Below, in pieces: positions 1 to 11,295 of a DNA stretch of 64,000 bases. A model generated the notes under the pieces. It worked only from the letters and a program-made list of their open reading frames with translations, was not told where the DNA came from and ran no database searches. The stretch's first letter is position 1. Each line of letters begins with the position of its first letter. Origin of the DNA: Laburnicola sp. R22_1 (taxonomy: Eukaryota > Ascomycota > Dothideomycetes > Pleosporales > Didymosphaeriaceae); assembly GCA_014281115.1 (NCBI GenBank), contig JACONQ010000006.1, forward strand, positions 806,001-870,000, given 5' to 3'. A program made the position numbers and the translations under genes.

Positions 1-2913
1 CCGTAGATGGCTGAGCGATTCCACAACCCAACAATACAGAGTTGAATATAAATCCAAATAAAGGACGAGCTGCTATCTATCCCGTTCTTCTGCTACAAAT
101 GTCACCAAAAACTCAGCGTGGTCGTGTGCAATCCGTGACCGTACCCGAGGCTGCATACGATAGTGTATTATAGCAGGTTGTGATGGCACTCATGTTTCAT
201 TAATTGCGTCTTTGTCGGTTATCTGGAAGAGAAACATCGCAGACCTTTTGGTATACGGCACAACGCTGTAAGGGAAAGCTGTCTTTGTCGGTTATAAGTT
301 CCCATTATTCGTCCCCTTTATCAAGAAGCAAAACGTGAGAAGAACCGAAGCCGAAAGCTGAGTAGGCTCCACTGGGTCTTCTTGTCTTCAAAACCCCAAA
401 AGACTTGATTTACTAAAACGCTTGTGGTTAACGTTGTCCTTCTTTTTTCCAAGGAACACTACGTGCGCTGCTGTCCGGCCCAAGAACCGGGTTGCTAGCG
501 AGCTCCTCCTTGATCGATTGCCAAAGCTAGAGGTAAATATCTAGGGGGAAATGATAAAACCGCTAGTGCTGGATTGCTTTAATAGTGACAGCACATTCGC
601 ACACAATAGTCCCTTGGTAGAGTTGCAAGCCTAGCCAGCGTCAAGTGGATTAGTAGAGATACCTTGAATCAAACAGGAGCTCGTTAAATCACTCAGTGAA
701 GCAAAGCCAAAGTATTGCTTCCTGCGGGTTTCATATTCCAACCTGCCTCGCGAAACTCTGTATTACAGGGAATGATCTAGAGATGGACCTTTTGGTCTAA
801 GTTGAAAAGTAGGATTGCGCATCATGCTGTCACAATGGCGATACCTGTAGCATGTTGTTACCGTTGAATTATACACTCACTAGTTCTATTAACCGTGGAG
901 GTTAGAGTGTTTCACTTGACGAACTTGTGTGGAATATAGGTAGGTCTACTAGTGATGATATAGCGTGATACTACCATAGCCACGCTTCCATTCGGCATCA
1001 TCGTGACACTGTGATCTCACACCAAGAATATTCCATGGCTGATCGATATAGCCAGAGGGCAGGAGAACCAAGAGTAGATCTTGATAAGTTGCTATGCCTG
1101 CTTGGGAACAAGAACTCAACCCGACTGACGGACCAAATCTGCCAGATGCCACCATTTACATTTTTGTTACGCGATAGTGCAGAATCCAAAGGCATCTTTC
1201 AGGCTGTTGCGAATTTCAATCTGCTATGCGAGACATGTTCACATTACTTCGCATATCTGCAGATAGCAACCAAGAAAAGATGGCTAAGATGTAATATTTC
1301 CAGGGTTGCATTGCAATGCTATACCATGATTGATAACCGTACAGTGGTGCATGACATGCTCCCAAAATTCGTCTCATAGAGAAGATCCTTATTAAACTGT
1401 TGGTTACCTGATACTATTATGCACAGCAGTTTAGAAGCAACCCCAGGGAGTTGCCTCCAGCTTGAGGCGAAGGACGGTGTATCGCAAGACGAAGAGCTTG
1501 TATTATCTCGCCACAAAATAATAATAATAATAGCAAACGAACAACCCGTGTTACCGACATGCACCATAATGGTTCGTTTATCCTTACCCACACTCATCAT
1601 CATGGTTCGTTCGCCTTTACCTAATGCTTATCTTGTTGAAGAGAGTATAGCTGACTGACATAACGCCCTAGCATGCGGCCTGGGCTCAATAACCAGGGCG
1701 GCGAGAAGATCGCCCCATCACAATCTTCATCAAAGCGATAGCATCCTGCCCTCCAGCGCGCCTTTCGCACAGACCGCCTAATGCGCAGTCTGCAGATATC
1801 GAGACTAGGTACGGTATTGAAGAATTCTCATTCGCACATTATCAGTAGGTAGCTGTAGAGCTTGCAGATCAGGCTAAGTACCCCTGTGCAATGGGTTGGG
1901 CGGCATCGCTGGGTTATTGACTCGCAAATATGATCGAACCGTGATTGCTGTCATTGTTGAGTACAGACACATGCAGGAAGAACGGGAACACGAACCCACA
2001 TCATCGGTGTAACCGAAAGGCGGGAAATCCAGTGATCAATGAGGAAGGTGGAATTTATGCATCTCTGTAGTCGTAAGATTTTGCGGCTTACCTTGTAAAT
2101 TGGGAAGCCCGACCTGTTTGCTAGGGTGCGCCCCGAGGGTCGTTCGTATGAGTCACCGCACGAGAGCTGTGCTCCTGGTGCTCCATCACAGCATGGGAAA
2201 AACAAGATTGCTGCTCATGGCGCGAATGAAGTCCAAACCCTGACCGTTGCTCATGGCTCGCAAAAGGGAGAGACATAGCCGGAGATAGCAACCCATTGCC
2301 GGCCTTGAGCTTGCTAATATATCCTGGATTAGAAGGCGAGACCCTGCGGCATAAGTAGGCCTACGCCTTTCTTTTGACGGCCACATGGATAGGTTTATGC
2401 ACCAAGCGTCACATTCACTCGTATTGAATCCAGTGGGGCGGCTCTTGGGTGATCCGAGCCCAACAACCACACTCTCGGAAAAGCTGATGAGGTGTCCCAA
2501 GTTTTCAACATTTCTTTCCGGGTTGTTATAAGAGCGAAGAAATACGAGGTACTGACTAGCATCTTCGATGCGTCTATTCTACTCATCCTCAAGTGTATGT
2601 GCATGATAGGACGAGTGTGCAGACGAACATCAGCTAGGAAGACGGCGAGCACGCCTTTGTTTCGTGACCGATCGCGTGGGGTCGGACGCTAAGGCCCGGC
2701 GGTCCGGTTAATGGCTGGCTTTATGTAGGGAACACATGGAGCGGAAGTTGATCAATGGGCACCCGGGGATTGGGATGTCGTACGCTGTTTCCTGAGCTGA
2801 TTAAAGCCTATAGACATTCCGACAAGGTCTTGATGACCATGCGTGCGAACCCTTATCGTCGCATTTATGCGTACCAGGCTAGCCGTGATAAGTTATTGTC
2901 ACCAAGTTGGTTA
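1..2913. other. Gene-poor left flank, no supported gene
   Basis: I see no convincing gene here. Open frames exist on both strands, but they overlap one another, are short and show no family motif. Composition is intermediate, not the extreme AT-richness of the central block. A short run of ATA trinucleotides lies near 1518-1532. The stretch may be intergenic DNA or an old unrecognisable repeat. Confidence 0.5.
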
Positions 2914-2984
2914 AGCTTGGCGACCTAGAAGCTGATCAGGCCTAGAAGCTGATCACCCCACCAAAACGCGCACCCCTCAGAAAA
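2914..2984 (+). repeat. Left terminal inverted repeat of transposon A
   Basis: The repeat starts AGCTTGGCGACC and matches the reverse complement of 4630-4700 without mismatch for about 71 bp. A 15-bp box (CCTAGAAGCTGATCA) occurs twice in tandem, separated by GG, which is a plausible double binding site for the transposase. Confidence 0.9.
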
Positions 2985-3005
2985 AGACGCGTATTTTATC
3001 AACGC

Positions 3006-4604
3006 CTATTGTAGCTGCCACTCTATACACATGGATTGAAAAGTAGTATCAGCTACTGCCCTCCCTGTAGTTGCGACACGTCTCTAAGCCCTAGGCCTAG
3101 AGTTCTGGGCCTCTGTAGCAGCAGCTTGATCAATTGCACGCTTGATACTCTCAACATCGGCAAATCTCTAATTGTGATCAATAGTAACCCGTTTACGCTT
3201 CCTCTGAGAGCTAGTAGCCTCTAGTTAATATTGTAGTCGAGAGATTTCTGATTCCTGCCTTGCTGCTTGACTATTGGCAATAGCTATTGCCTTGCTTGCT
3301 TTCTGGAGTAGTCGGCGCGTAGGTTTTGATAGATTTTCTGACCTTTCAATAGCTTTCTGAGCCGCGTACACGTCCTGGGGTTTCTAAGGGGTGCGATAGA
3401 GCGTATCGATCGCGCTGACGTCCTGAGGTAGGCGTTGTGGCGTTACTGGCCTGCCTATAACCTGTGAGGATTGAATCACCCGATTAGGATTGTAGGGAAT
3501 AAAGCCAGCAGCGCGCCAGCCAGCCCGAATCACTTTCTCTGAGAGGCCTTCCTCTCTAGCTAGGTGGTAGTAGGAAATAAATCGCTCCTTCTTAATAGGC
3601 GCGGCGTCGTCGAGGCTCGCTAGGTTGCGTATTCGATTTCTATAGTTTGACTTAATAACTGAGAACCCTGATAGATCTAGTGGCTGTAGGAGGTGTGTTG
3701 AATGAGCTGGTAGAAATAGAAGGTGTACTCGAGCCTGCTTGCAAGCCTAGAGGAAATTAATATGCACGTGGCTACTATGCGCGTCGCAGAGAAGTAGTCG
3801 GTATTGACTACCTATAGGCGCTGTTCCTGGTAGAAAGAGCCGGCGCAACCACTCAAGGCCTATCTCCTGCGAGGTCCACCTATTCTCTGAGGTTGTATAG
3901 AGCCAATTTGGTATAGATGCCGGAAACCAGGTTGTCTGTAGGCTCTGGCCTTTGAATATAACGGCGCAGGGTAGCTTCCGCCCTGTAGCTGATACAGCCT
4001 CAATCATTGAGACCCACTCGCGATTCTCTAGCGACTTAATGTAAGCCTTCTTTTTCTGGCTATTTGCGAGCACTCTGGAGTTGACACCTATACTAAGGGC
4101 AATACCAGTCTTATTAATATTCCAGATATTCTCTGCCTGTATGCCTAGCCTGATTCTGACGCGCTCAAAGAGCTCAAGAAACGCGCGGATCTGTTCTAGA
4201 GTAGCTGCCTCAGCGCGACTAGTATCCAGCTTTCTCCCAATAACAGAGGCGACGCGTAGGTTGCGCTTGATAAAGTATAGTAGCCAGCGCTGGCCTAGAG
4301 GTTCGAGGTCGCCATTCATTTGAAGGATTCGGCTGGCCATTTCTCGCGCGCGCGCGTGTGAGGGAGGGTAGCCGTTTATATCCTGCTCAAGGATCCAGTC
4401 TACTAAGAAGCTCTCTTGCTCCGGTGTCAACCGCTGCTGGTGTTGGTGAGCAGCGCGTCGGCTAGCTGAGCCATGGATACGGGTCGAGAGAGTAGACTGA
4501 GGGATGCCGTACGCCCGAGCAGCTGCGCGCTGGCTAGTATAAATGCCTGCATTCAAATCGTCAATAGCTAATTGTATAGCCTGCTCGCGTACGTCCGTAT
4601 TCAT
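3006..4604 (-). pseudogene. Transposase of pogo-type element A (5 internal stops)
   Basis: One continuous minus-strand frame of about 533 codons from ATG at 4604 to a stop at 3006, interrupted by stops at 3747, 3384, 3225, 3168 and 3084. The N-terminus looks like the helix-turn-helix DNA-binding domain of pogo/Tc5 transposases (SQRAAARAYGIPQSTLSTRI). The DDE domain follows. Its first motif, normally like NMDETG, reads NINKTG here, so the first catalytic Asp is Asn and the next Glu is Lys. The second motif CDAHSSH is kept. After the 3747 stop the family motif STHLLQPLDL continues in frame. The lesions fit G-to-A and C-to-T changes, as RIP produces. It is certainly inactive as read. Confidence 0.93.
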
Positions 4605-4629
4605 GAAGGGTGTTGATAGAAAACGCGTC

Positions 4630-4700
4630 TTTTCTGAGGGGTGCGCGTTTTGGTGGGGTGATCAGCTTCTAGGCCTGATCAGCTTCTAGGTCGCCAAGCT
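4630..4700 (-). repeat. Right terminal inverted repeat of transposon A
   Basis: Reverse complement of 2914-2984, with the same tandem 15-bp box. It is followed directly by the TA target duplication at 4701-4702. Confidence 0.9.
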
Positions 4701-4702
4701 TA

Positions 4703-5566
4703 AAGGATTCGTTTAGCACTTCGAGTGGTTGGGTACCTCGAGGCCCCATCAAGTGCCGAAGACCGCCTTTTCACAAATGAGTCACAGTTGCAGTACTGGC
4801 GAGTTAATTGTCCTTATTCCCCCGTTGGTAGCGTATATCGAAAGCCTGTGTGCGTTTCGTAGCCCAGGTGGAGCTTATTGCCCAGTTCCTGTCGTCATGC
4901 CATCAGATTCGCGAACTCCCTCTTTCAGCCTCAGGCACACAGACCCCAAAGCGGGCCCTGGACACGTCTACGAAATGAGATGCAGGGCTACTCCCTAATA
5001 AGGCCATGCACGTCTGATGGCGTCGCGTGAATTGGTCTCAGCGCGGCATGACATAGAGGATTGCAGTCTGAGGATTGGTCTCCTCGCATTCGCTTTACGC
5101 GCACGACGTGCCATGGGATGATCAGTGGGTAGAGTGTTGAGGACAATTAGATATATATGTCGTTCCATGCACCAATCACGCCCAAGTTCTGCCAGGCTGT
5201 CAGTCGGCACCTCTCAGCCATTCTTTGATGGATACAACCGATATACGATATCATACCACCTATAGACTCTCACCGGAACATTGTAGTACTTTACTATGGA
5301 CGATAGGTGAGATGCAAAAGACCTTCTTTCCACGCCTGTCTGTCTGACGGAGGCAGGATCCCGCTGGCCATGGAAGGTGAAAGTACATTAGGATGCTTTC
5401 CCGAGCCGAGTCATGAGGTTAAACGCACCATACGACGAAACAGATTATCCGAGCGCAATCTGAGAGTCCATACGGCCGCTTTCCTTAAGGTATGTTGCCA
5501 GACGTGTATTCGCAGGAACGGTGTTGACAACATGCCCCGCAGAAGCCGGACGTGTCGACTGATCAA
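4703..5566. other. Intergenic, nothing recognised
   Basis: Only short overlapping frames without family motifs are visible between transposon A and the doubtful small gene downstream. Confidence 0.4.
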
Positions 5567-6004
5567 ATGCAGGAGGAGCGAGCATATGCGGAAGACGATG
5601 TCAAGCAACGGATATCAGAAGACATAACCGGGTTTTCGGATGACGGAGGGGCACTGCAGGATGTAAATATGACGGCGCGACGAATGGCTTCGCTGGAGGC
5701 GCTGCAAGTGTATTCGGGTAATGTCGCGTCACTAGCAACGCCAATGGAGCGGCTTGGTGCAAGAGACGTAGAGACGCTGGATGCGAGGCAGACAGCATCC
5801 GAGCTGAGTGCGGCGGCTGCTCAGGCAGAGGATCTGTTGAGCGTGGGCAGTCCCAGGCCGTCTTCCGATACCCTTTCCGTGTCGAGAGAAAGGTTTCTTG
5901 AATGGACCCAAGACAAGCAAGCGCCAGGGACGCGCCATGGGACGAGGTTGAGGAGGAGGAGGAGGCGTAACGCAACCGACAAGACGAGGTCACGAGGGCA
6001 TTGA
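5567..6004 (+). CDS. Small hypothetical protein, doubtful
   Basis: An open frame of about 145 codons beginning at ATG 5567; it could be extended upstream only by a GTG. The protein is acidic and Ala-rich in the middle and ends in a very basic Arg run. No domain is recognised. Composition is GC-balanced, unlike the damaged repeats. Overlapping frames on the opposite strand are equally long, so this may be a chance frame or part of an unannotated spliced gene. Confidence 0.25.
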   Translation: MQEERAYAEDDVKQRISEDITGFSDDGGALQDVNMTARRMASLEALQVYSGNVASLATPMERLGARDVETLDARQTASELSAAAAQAEDLLSVGSPRPSSDTLSVSRERFLEWTQDKQAPGTRHGTRLRRRRRRNATDKTRSRGH

Positions 6005-6020
6005 GGGCACAGCGCCAGCC

Positions 6021-6076
6021 CACGCACCGGTTGCGCCTTCCTGACACTCCCACGCACCGGTTGCACCTTCCTGACA
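6021..6076 (+). repeat. 30-bp tandem duplication
   Basis: Two near-identical 30-bp units, each starting CACGCACCGGTTG and ending at CTGACA, differing by about one base. Confidence 0.75.
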
Positions 6077-6171
6077 GCGCTCTGTTTACCTCCCCACGGG
6101 CTAACCAGGTGTTTACCACTCGACGTGGCTGGACGCTCCATCATGTACGATGGCGATTCATGTCCACGTTT

Positions 6172-6290
6172 GCAATTCATTCACACTCGGCTGCACTGCG
6201 GCAATTCATTCACACTCGGCTGTACGTTTGCAATTCATTCACACTCGGCTGCACGTTTGCAATTCATCATTCACACTCGGCTGCACTGCG
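6172..6290 (+). repeat. 29-bp minisatellite, about four units
   Basis: Four units begin at 6172, 6201, 6230 and 6259, each containing GCAATTCATTCACACTCGGC. The last unit has a 3-bp CAT duplication. The array lies about 0.85 kb upstream of the trehalase start codon. Confidence 0.85.
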
Positions 6291-7122
6291 GGTAGACTGT
6301 ACACGGGTCCACCGGTGGGATGTGGGAGGAGGGCACATGACGCCGAAAGCGAGCCAGTCGGGACAAAGCAGGCGGCAGCAGGGCCGGGCAAGTCAGCCGC
6401 ACCGTGTCGACGAGAAATAGAGGGATGAAGCTGAGCGGGCACACACGACGCTGCGAGGCGCGAGAGCGAGACGCAATACCTCCTACGGCAAAAGAAGAAT
6501 TGACGGCTCTTCCAAATCCATGCGGTGGGGCTGCCCGAAAAGATTTGCACGGCGGCCAGCTTGCAGTGTGGTGGTGCGGTACACTGCAGCTGTAGCGGGA
6601 CCCTGCCCAGGAGCAGCCATTCCCACCTGGGCACCTCGCGCACTTCACCGCACTCGTGCCTTCGCCGTCTCCTTACCGCCTTTCTCTGACGGCTCCTGCG
6701 CTGTGACGACCCACCACAGGTCGACGCTGCCGGCCGCGACCGTGTCTGCAGACTGCAATCGCGCGTCACCCGTGCATGTTCTTGCTCCGATCGCTCATCC
6801 TCGCCGTGCGTGACCTGGGTGACATGGGTACCTTCACAGAACATTCTTTCACTCTCCTCAATTCACCTGGCAGCTCTCCGCCTCGCCTCGCTCACACCTC
6901 TCCTCGTCAGTCCTGCTTCTCCTCTCCACTCCTCCGGCGTCCTTGGCTTTCAAAGCACCTCTGCCCCGCCCTGCGTACCAACCGGCTACCTGAGCTTTGC
7001 ACTGACTGTCGCCACTAGTAGTACATTGCAGCTCTACTTGGTGTACCTATATATCTGCACAACACCCGTCGTTACACCATCCATAGCCGCGCATTCACAC
7101 GTCAAGCACCGTCCTGCGTAGC
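6291..7122 (+). promoter_or_regulatory. Probable trehalase upstream region
   Basis: No gene is supported here. From about 6840 the plus strand becomes pyrimidine-rich (runs of CTCC, TCTCC and CGCC), which is common in upstream and 5' leader DNA of strongly expressed filamentous-fungal genes. The transcription start cannot be fixed from sequence alone. Confidence 0.4.
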
Positions 7123-9529
7123 ATGAGCTCGCAATCCTTGAAGCCCCGACGTTCATCCACTGCCCTCGACCCTTTCGCCGCACCCCACATCTACTACGGC
7201 GATTCCCACGACCGGAAGCATGCTAGAGCACGCACATACTCTGCCGTGAGTGATGCAATGCGTCTCCGCTATGCATGTCTAACAAGCCGCAGGTCGTAGA
7301 TACGCATTCTTCGGGCGGCCGCAATGCTACCACGCACGGCGAGAGCAGCTTTCCCGGCCGGCGCATCAGTCACGGTACCTACCTAGCCCCCACAACTACC
7401 TTCCTTGACATGGCACTGACTGCATACAGATGAGGTCTCACTGCAGCCACGTCGCTTTCTCGTCCAGGTTGAGCCCACGCTCAGGACGCTCCTCTCCCGT
7501 GAGGACAGCGACGGAAACTACCAGATCACCATAGATGACAAGGGTCCCAAGGCATGGCTACCCTCGATCAATCAACTTATGGGGCTTTCGCTGACTTGAT
7601 TCAGGTGCTCTCCCTTGGAACGCTCGCCTCGAATGCTCACAACAAGTTCGATGTGCGAGGCACCTACATGCTTTCGAACCTCCTGCAGGAGCTCACCCTT
7701 GCCCAAGACTATGGCCGCAAGACCATCGTGCTCGACGAAGCCCGTCTAAACGAAAACCCGGTGAATCGACTTTCGAGACTAATCCAGTACTCGTTCTGGG
7801 ACGGCCTGACACGCCGTATCGACGGTTCGAACATTGAGAAAGTCGGCCGCGACCCAAAGGATTGGACCGACGATCCCCGGCCGCGCATCTACGTTCCCGT
7901 AGGCGCCCCCGAGCAGCTCGAATACTATACACGCATCGCCAGGGAACACCCCGAGATGCGCTTAGACGTGAAGCAGCTCCCGAAGGACTGCGACAACGAC
8001 GATTTCGTGAGAGATCTCAACAAGGCGCCAGGCTTGCTCGCCATCGCCATGGAGAAGCGGGTTGATCCAGTCACCGGAAAGGAGGATCTGCGAGGCCTAC
8101 CCTTCGTGGTCCCCGGCGGCAGGTTCAACGAGCTCTACGGTTGGGATAGTTACATGGAGTCGCTTGGCCTTTTGATCAACGACCGCCCTGAACTCGTGAA
8201 AGCAATGGTTATCCATTTTTGTTTCTGCATCAAGCATTACGGCAAAATCCTCAACGCAAACAGGACCTATTATCTTGCCCGGTCGCAGCCACCTTTCCTC
8301 ACAGACATGACCCTGCGCGTTTACGAGCGGATTAGGCATGAGCCTGATGCGCACGACTTCCTCCGGGAAGCTATACTGGCAGCCATCAAGGAATACAACA
8401 CCGTATGGATGGCTGCGCCTCGTTATGATGAAGAAACTGGTCTCTCCCGCTATCGTGCAGGAGGTCGTGGAGTTCCCCCCGAGACTGAAGCTAGCCATTT
8501 CGAGCACGTCTTGACTCCGTATGCAAACAAACACAATATGACATTTGACGAATTCGTGGATGCCTACAACTACGGAAGGGTGGAAGAGCCAGAGTTGGAC
8601 GAATATTTCCTCCACGATCGCGCAGTACGCGAATCAGGCCACGACACCTCATATCGCTTGGAGAAGGTCGCTGCCGATCTCGCTTGCGTCGACGTCAACT
8701 CTCTGCTCTACAAATACGAGACGGACATCGGACGTTGCATCCGCAACTATTTCGGAGACAAACTGTCGGTGCCCGAAGAGTTCTGTGGCGCTGGGATGAC
8801 ACCTGGTCAGGTTGAGACATCAGGAGCTTGGGAGCGTCGCGCGAGAAGGCGTCGCAAACTTGTCGACAAGTATCTATGGGACGAGGAAGCCGGCATGTAC
8901 TTCGACTACAACACTAAGCTCAAGGAACGAACCGGCTACGAAAGCGCAACCACTTTCTGGCCGATGTGGTCTGGTCTAGCCACACCCCGGCAAGCTAACA
9001 TATTGGTACAGCGAGCACTGCCCAAATTCGAGGTGTTCGGAGGGCTCGTTTCTGGGACGGAGAAGTCTCGTGGCAAGATTGGCATCGACCGTCCTAACCG
9101 ACAGTGGGATTATCCTTTCGGATGGGCACCACAGCAGATCTTGGCCTGGGTTGGTTTGCAGAGATATGGCTACGACGCCGAGGCGCAGAGACTAGCCTAT
9201 CGCTGGCTATACATGGTCACCAAGGCTTTTGTTGACTTCAACGGCGTTGTGGTGGAAAAGTACGATGTGACGCGGCCTATAGATCCTCACAAAGTCGAGG
9301 CAGAGTATGGCAACCAAGGCAGCGACTTCAAAGGTGTTCCTCGCGAGGGGTAAGTTCTCCTTGGCCGTAGGCCAGCTACAAGTGACTAATGGAGGACAGC
9401 TTCGGCTGGGTCAATGCCAGTTACATATACGGTCTCACGCTTGTCAGCGCACACATGAGACGAGCTCTCGGTGCCCTCACCAAATGGGATACATTTGAGC
9501 AGGCCATGTCCGACCTTGGAATGTTCTAG
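7123..9529 (+). CDS. Neutral (cytosolic, Ca2+-regulated) trehalase, GH37
   Basis: Hydrolyses trehalose to two glucose molecules in the cytosol. Five exons read 7123-7245, 7293-7374, 7430-7551, 7605-9349 and 9400-9529, giving 733 residues, the usual size of fungal neutral trehalases. Both GH37 signatures are present: [14 protein letters not shown] and [10 protein letters not shown]. The N-terminus holds RRxS-type protein kinase A sites (PRRSS and GRRIS) and the Asp-rich calcium-binding segment ([15 protein letters not shown]), so control by cAMP/PKA phosphorylation and Ca2+ is expected from the family. The third intron (7552-7604) uses a GC donor; an ATG at 7554 lies inside that intron and is not the start. 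There is no signal peptide, which separates it from acid trehalases. Confidence 0.96.
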
Positions 9530-10288
9530 GAGCACGGATTGCAACATGACGATTTATGATACGCACGATGAGCATTAGAAGCATGACCACTCCTGCACCC
9601 AGTTGAGTACCAACACCTGTACACCCCACGGCGTCTGGAAAAGCTGGCGAAGGTGCTTTTCTCGACTTGAAGCGTGCGGCTGGGTCTGTTTTCGTTGGCT
9701 AGGGAGGACAGGATGGCGCGCGCGGTTTTGATGTAGTGGGCGTTTCCTGCCAAGGGCAAAAGACGCGGGCCGTTCTGAGCTGAGGCAGTTTCTAGAATCC
9801 ATGACGATATCTCTAATAGAAGCGATGGCCTGCATGTGATGAAAGCGTGGATTGAAGAGCAGAGTGCTGTCACTGCTGTGTGTGATGCGTCAGGTTTGGA
9901 CCCGGGGAAGGGCGGCGAAAGGGCTTGTGAGAGATGGTTCGAGAAGCGCTGCTTGTTCGGGCTTAGCGCGTATAGCCGCCACGCTCTTCGACTCACACAG
10001 TGATGCCACTGCCTTCCTTACCTCAGACCTCTTCATACATAAAACAGCCGCCACCAGCCCAGCCCAGTCCTCGATTTCAATCTCCATCTCATTCCTCTGG
10101 TGCTTCCCACACGCATCAAACTGCCGTCTGACAAACGCAACGGCGACGACTGACAAACAGCCGGCCCCAACGGTATACAGTCCGAGCACCCCGCCACACC
10201 GCACTTGAAAACGAACGCAAGAAGGCCTCTGCCTCAACCTTTGCTCTACAAGCCCATTGCCGATCAAAGTACTCCGAACACAAGCACA
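9530..10288. other. Intergenic between trehalase and MBF1
   Basis: Holds the trehalase 3' flank and MBF1 upstream region. Overlapping frames on both strands have no family motif, and I see no RNA gene. Confidence 0.45.
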
Positions 10289-10847
10289 ATGGGCGACGAG
10301 TGGGACACGGTTACCAAGATCGGCTCCCGCACTCGCGGCGGCGCGGCTGGACCCCGCGAGACGGTTGTCAAGGGCAAGAGCGCGCTGAACGCAGCCCAGC
10401 GGAGCGGCGGCATCGTTGCGACAGAGAAGAAGTTCGCCACTGCTAATGCTGTACGTGTCTCATTCGCTGTCTCTTTCTCGTTCATTCGCCCTGCCCCACC
10501 CGCTGTCCAATGCCCACTAACGCTACCTCTAGGGCTCCTCCTCATCAGAGGGGCAACGACTCACCAAGGTTGACCGCTCCGACGACATTATCAAACCGAA
10601 GACGGTAGGCCCCGTTGTCGGCCAAGCCATCTCGAAAGCACGCTCCGAGGCCAAAAACGACAAGGGCAGCACCATGACGCAGAAGGATCTTGCAACCAAG
10701 TGCAATACTACGCCGACGGTCATCGCCGACTTTGAGCGCGGCACCGCGACGCCGGACCAGAAGTTGCTGGGTACCATGGAGCGGGTGTTGAATGTCATCT
10801 TGCGCGGAGATAAGATTGGCCAGCCTAAGTTCGGGAAGAAGAAATGA
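10289..10847 (+). CDS. MBF1: Multiprotein-bridging factor 1 (MBF1) transcriptional coactivator
   Basis: Bridges TBP and bZIP-type activators in the nucleus; the family is also linked to ribosome-associated quality control. Two exons, 10289-10450 and 10533-10847, with a GT-AG intron of 82 nt, give 158 residues, the normal family length. The N-terminus [12 protein letters not shown] and the basic linker match the MBF1 domain. The C-terminal half is a Cro/C1-type helix-turn-helix ([20 protein letters not shown] followed by [10 protein letters not shown]). The protein ends in a basic Lys tail. The reading frame is intact. Confidence 0.96.
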
Positions 10848-11295
10848 GTATCATGATGGTGTTGCACGCATTGGTTGTGCTGAAAGGTACGATTAAGATG
10901 GAATTTGTTTAGCGGGCGTTTGGTGGATGGAACTGCATCAACGACTGCGTTTCAGACCGGACGACGGACTTTCTGGCTCTTGGTGTCTCAATTTGGCTTC
11001 ACGGATGCCATGAATGTTGGTTCATAGACAACAGGAAAATGACACCATGGTGGAGCATGATCCAAACTTCTTTTCGGCGTTCATGCTGTAGTCACATATT
11101 GAACGATTGGCATGAGGGCCGGTGGTGTACGCAGTAAAGGGTTATGAATGTACTCCTTTCCAGCGCAGTATTAACTAGAAGCAATAAGAAATTTACAACT
11201 GTAAGCTTTCTGGACCCAGGCGTCTTCATCCCATTTGATCCGACCATCCAAAACAAATACTGATTGCACCATGAACGCAAACTCTCCCACTAGGC
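10848..11295. other. Convergent intergenic region
   Basis: Lies between the 3' ends of MBF1 (+) and the hypothetical gene at 11296-12528 (-). Nothing beyond probable 3' flanking DNA was recognised. Confidence 0.4.

Larger units (their letters stand above)
2914..4700 (-). mobile_element. pogo/Fot1-type DNA transposon A, RIP-damaged
   Basis: A complete 1787-bp cut-and-paste element bounded by perfect inverted repeats of about 71 bp and flanked by TA on both sides (2912-2913 and 4701-4702), the target-site choice of Tc1/mariner/pogo elements. It carries one transposase frame on the minus strand with five internal stop codons. Each terminal repeat holds a duplicated 15-bp box followed by a CCCCACCAAAACG motif that recurs in another element of this window (42122-43994). 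The frame is defective, so this copy is not autonomous, though its intact ends could still be mobilised in trans. Confidence 0.93.

Noticed and set aside
1011..1658. Plus-strand frames of 122 and 79 codons near the left edge
   Set aside because: No motif, overlap with similar-size minus-strand frames, and no splice-compatible partners; not supported as genes.
7554..7604. ATG at 7554 as the trehalase start
   Set aside because: It lies inside the third intron. Upstream exons encode the PKA sites and calcium-binding segment expected of neutral trehalase and join in phase.
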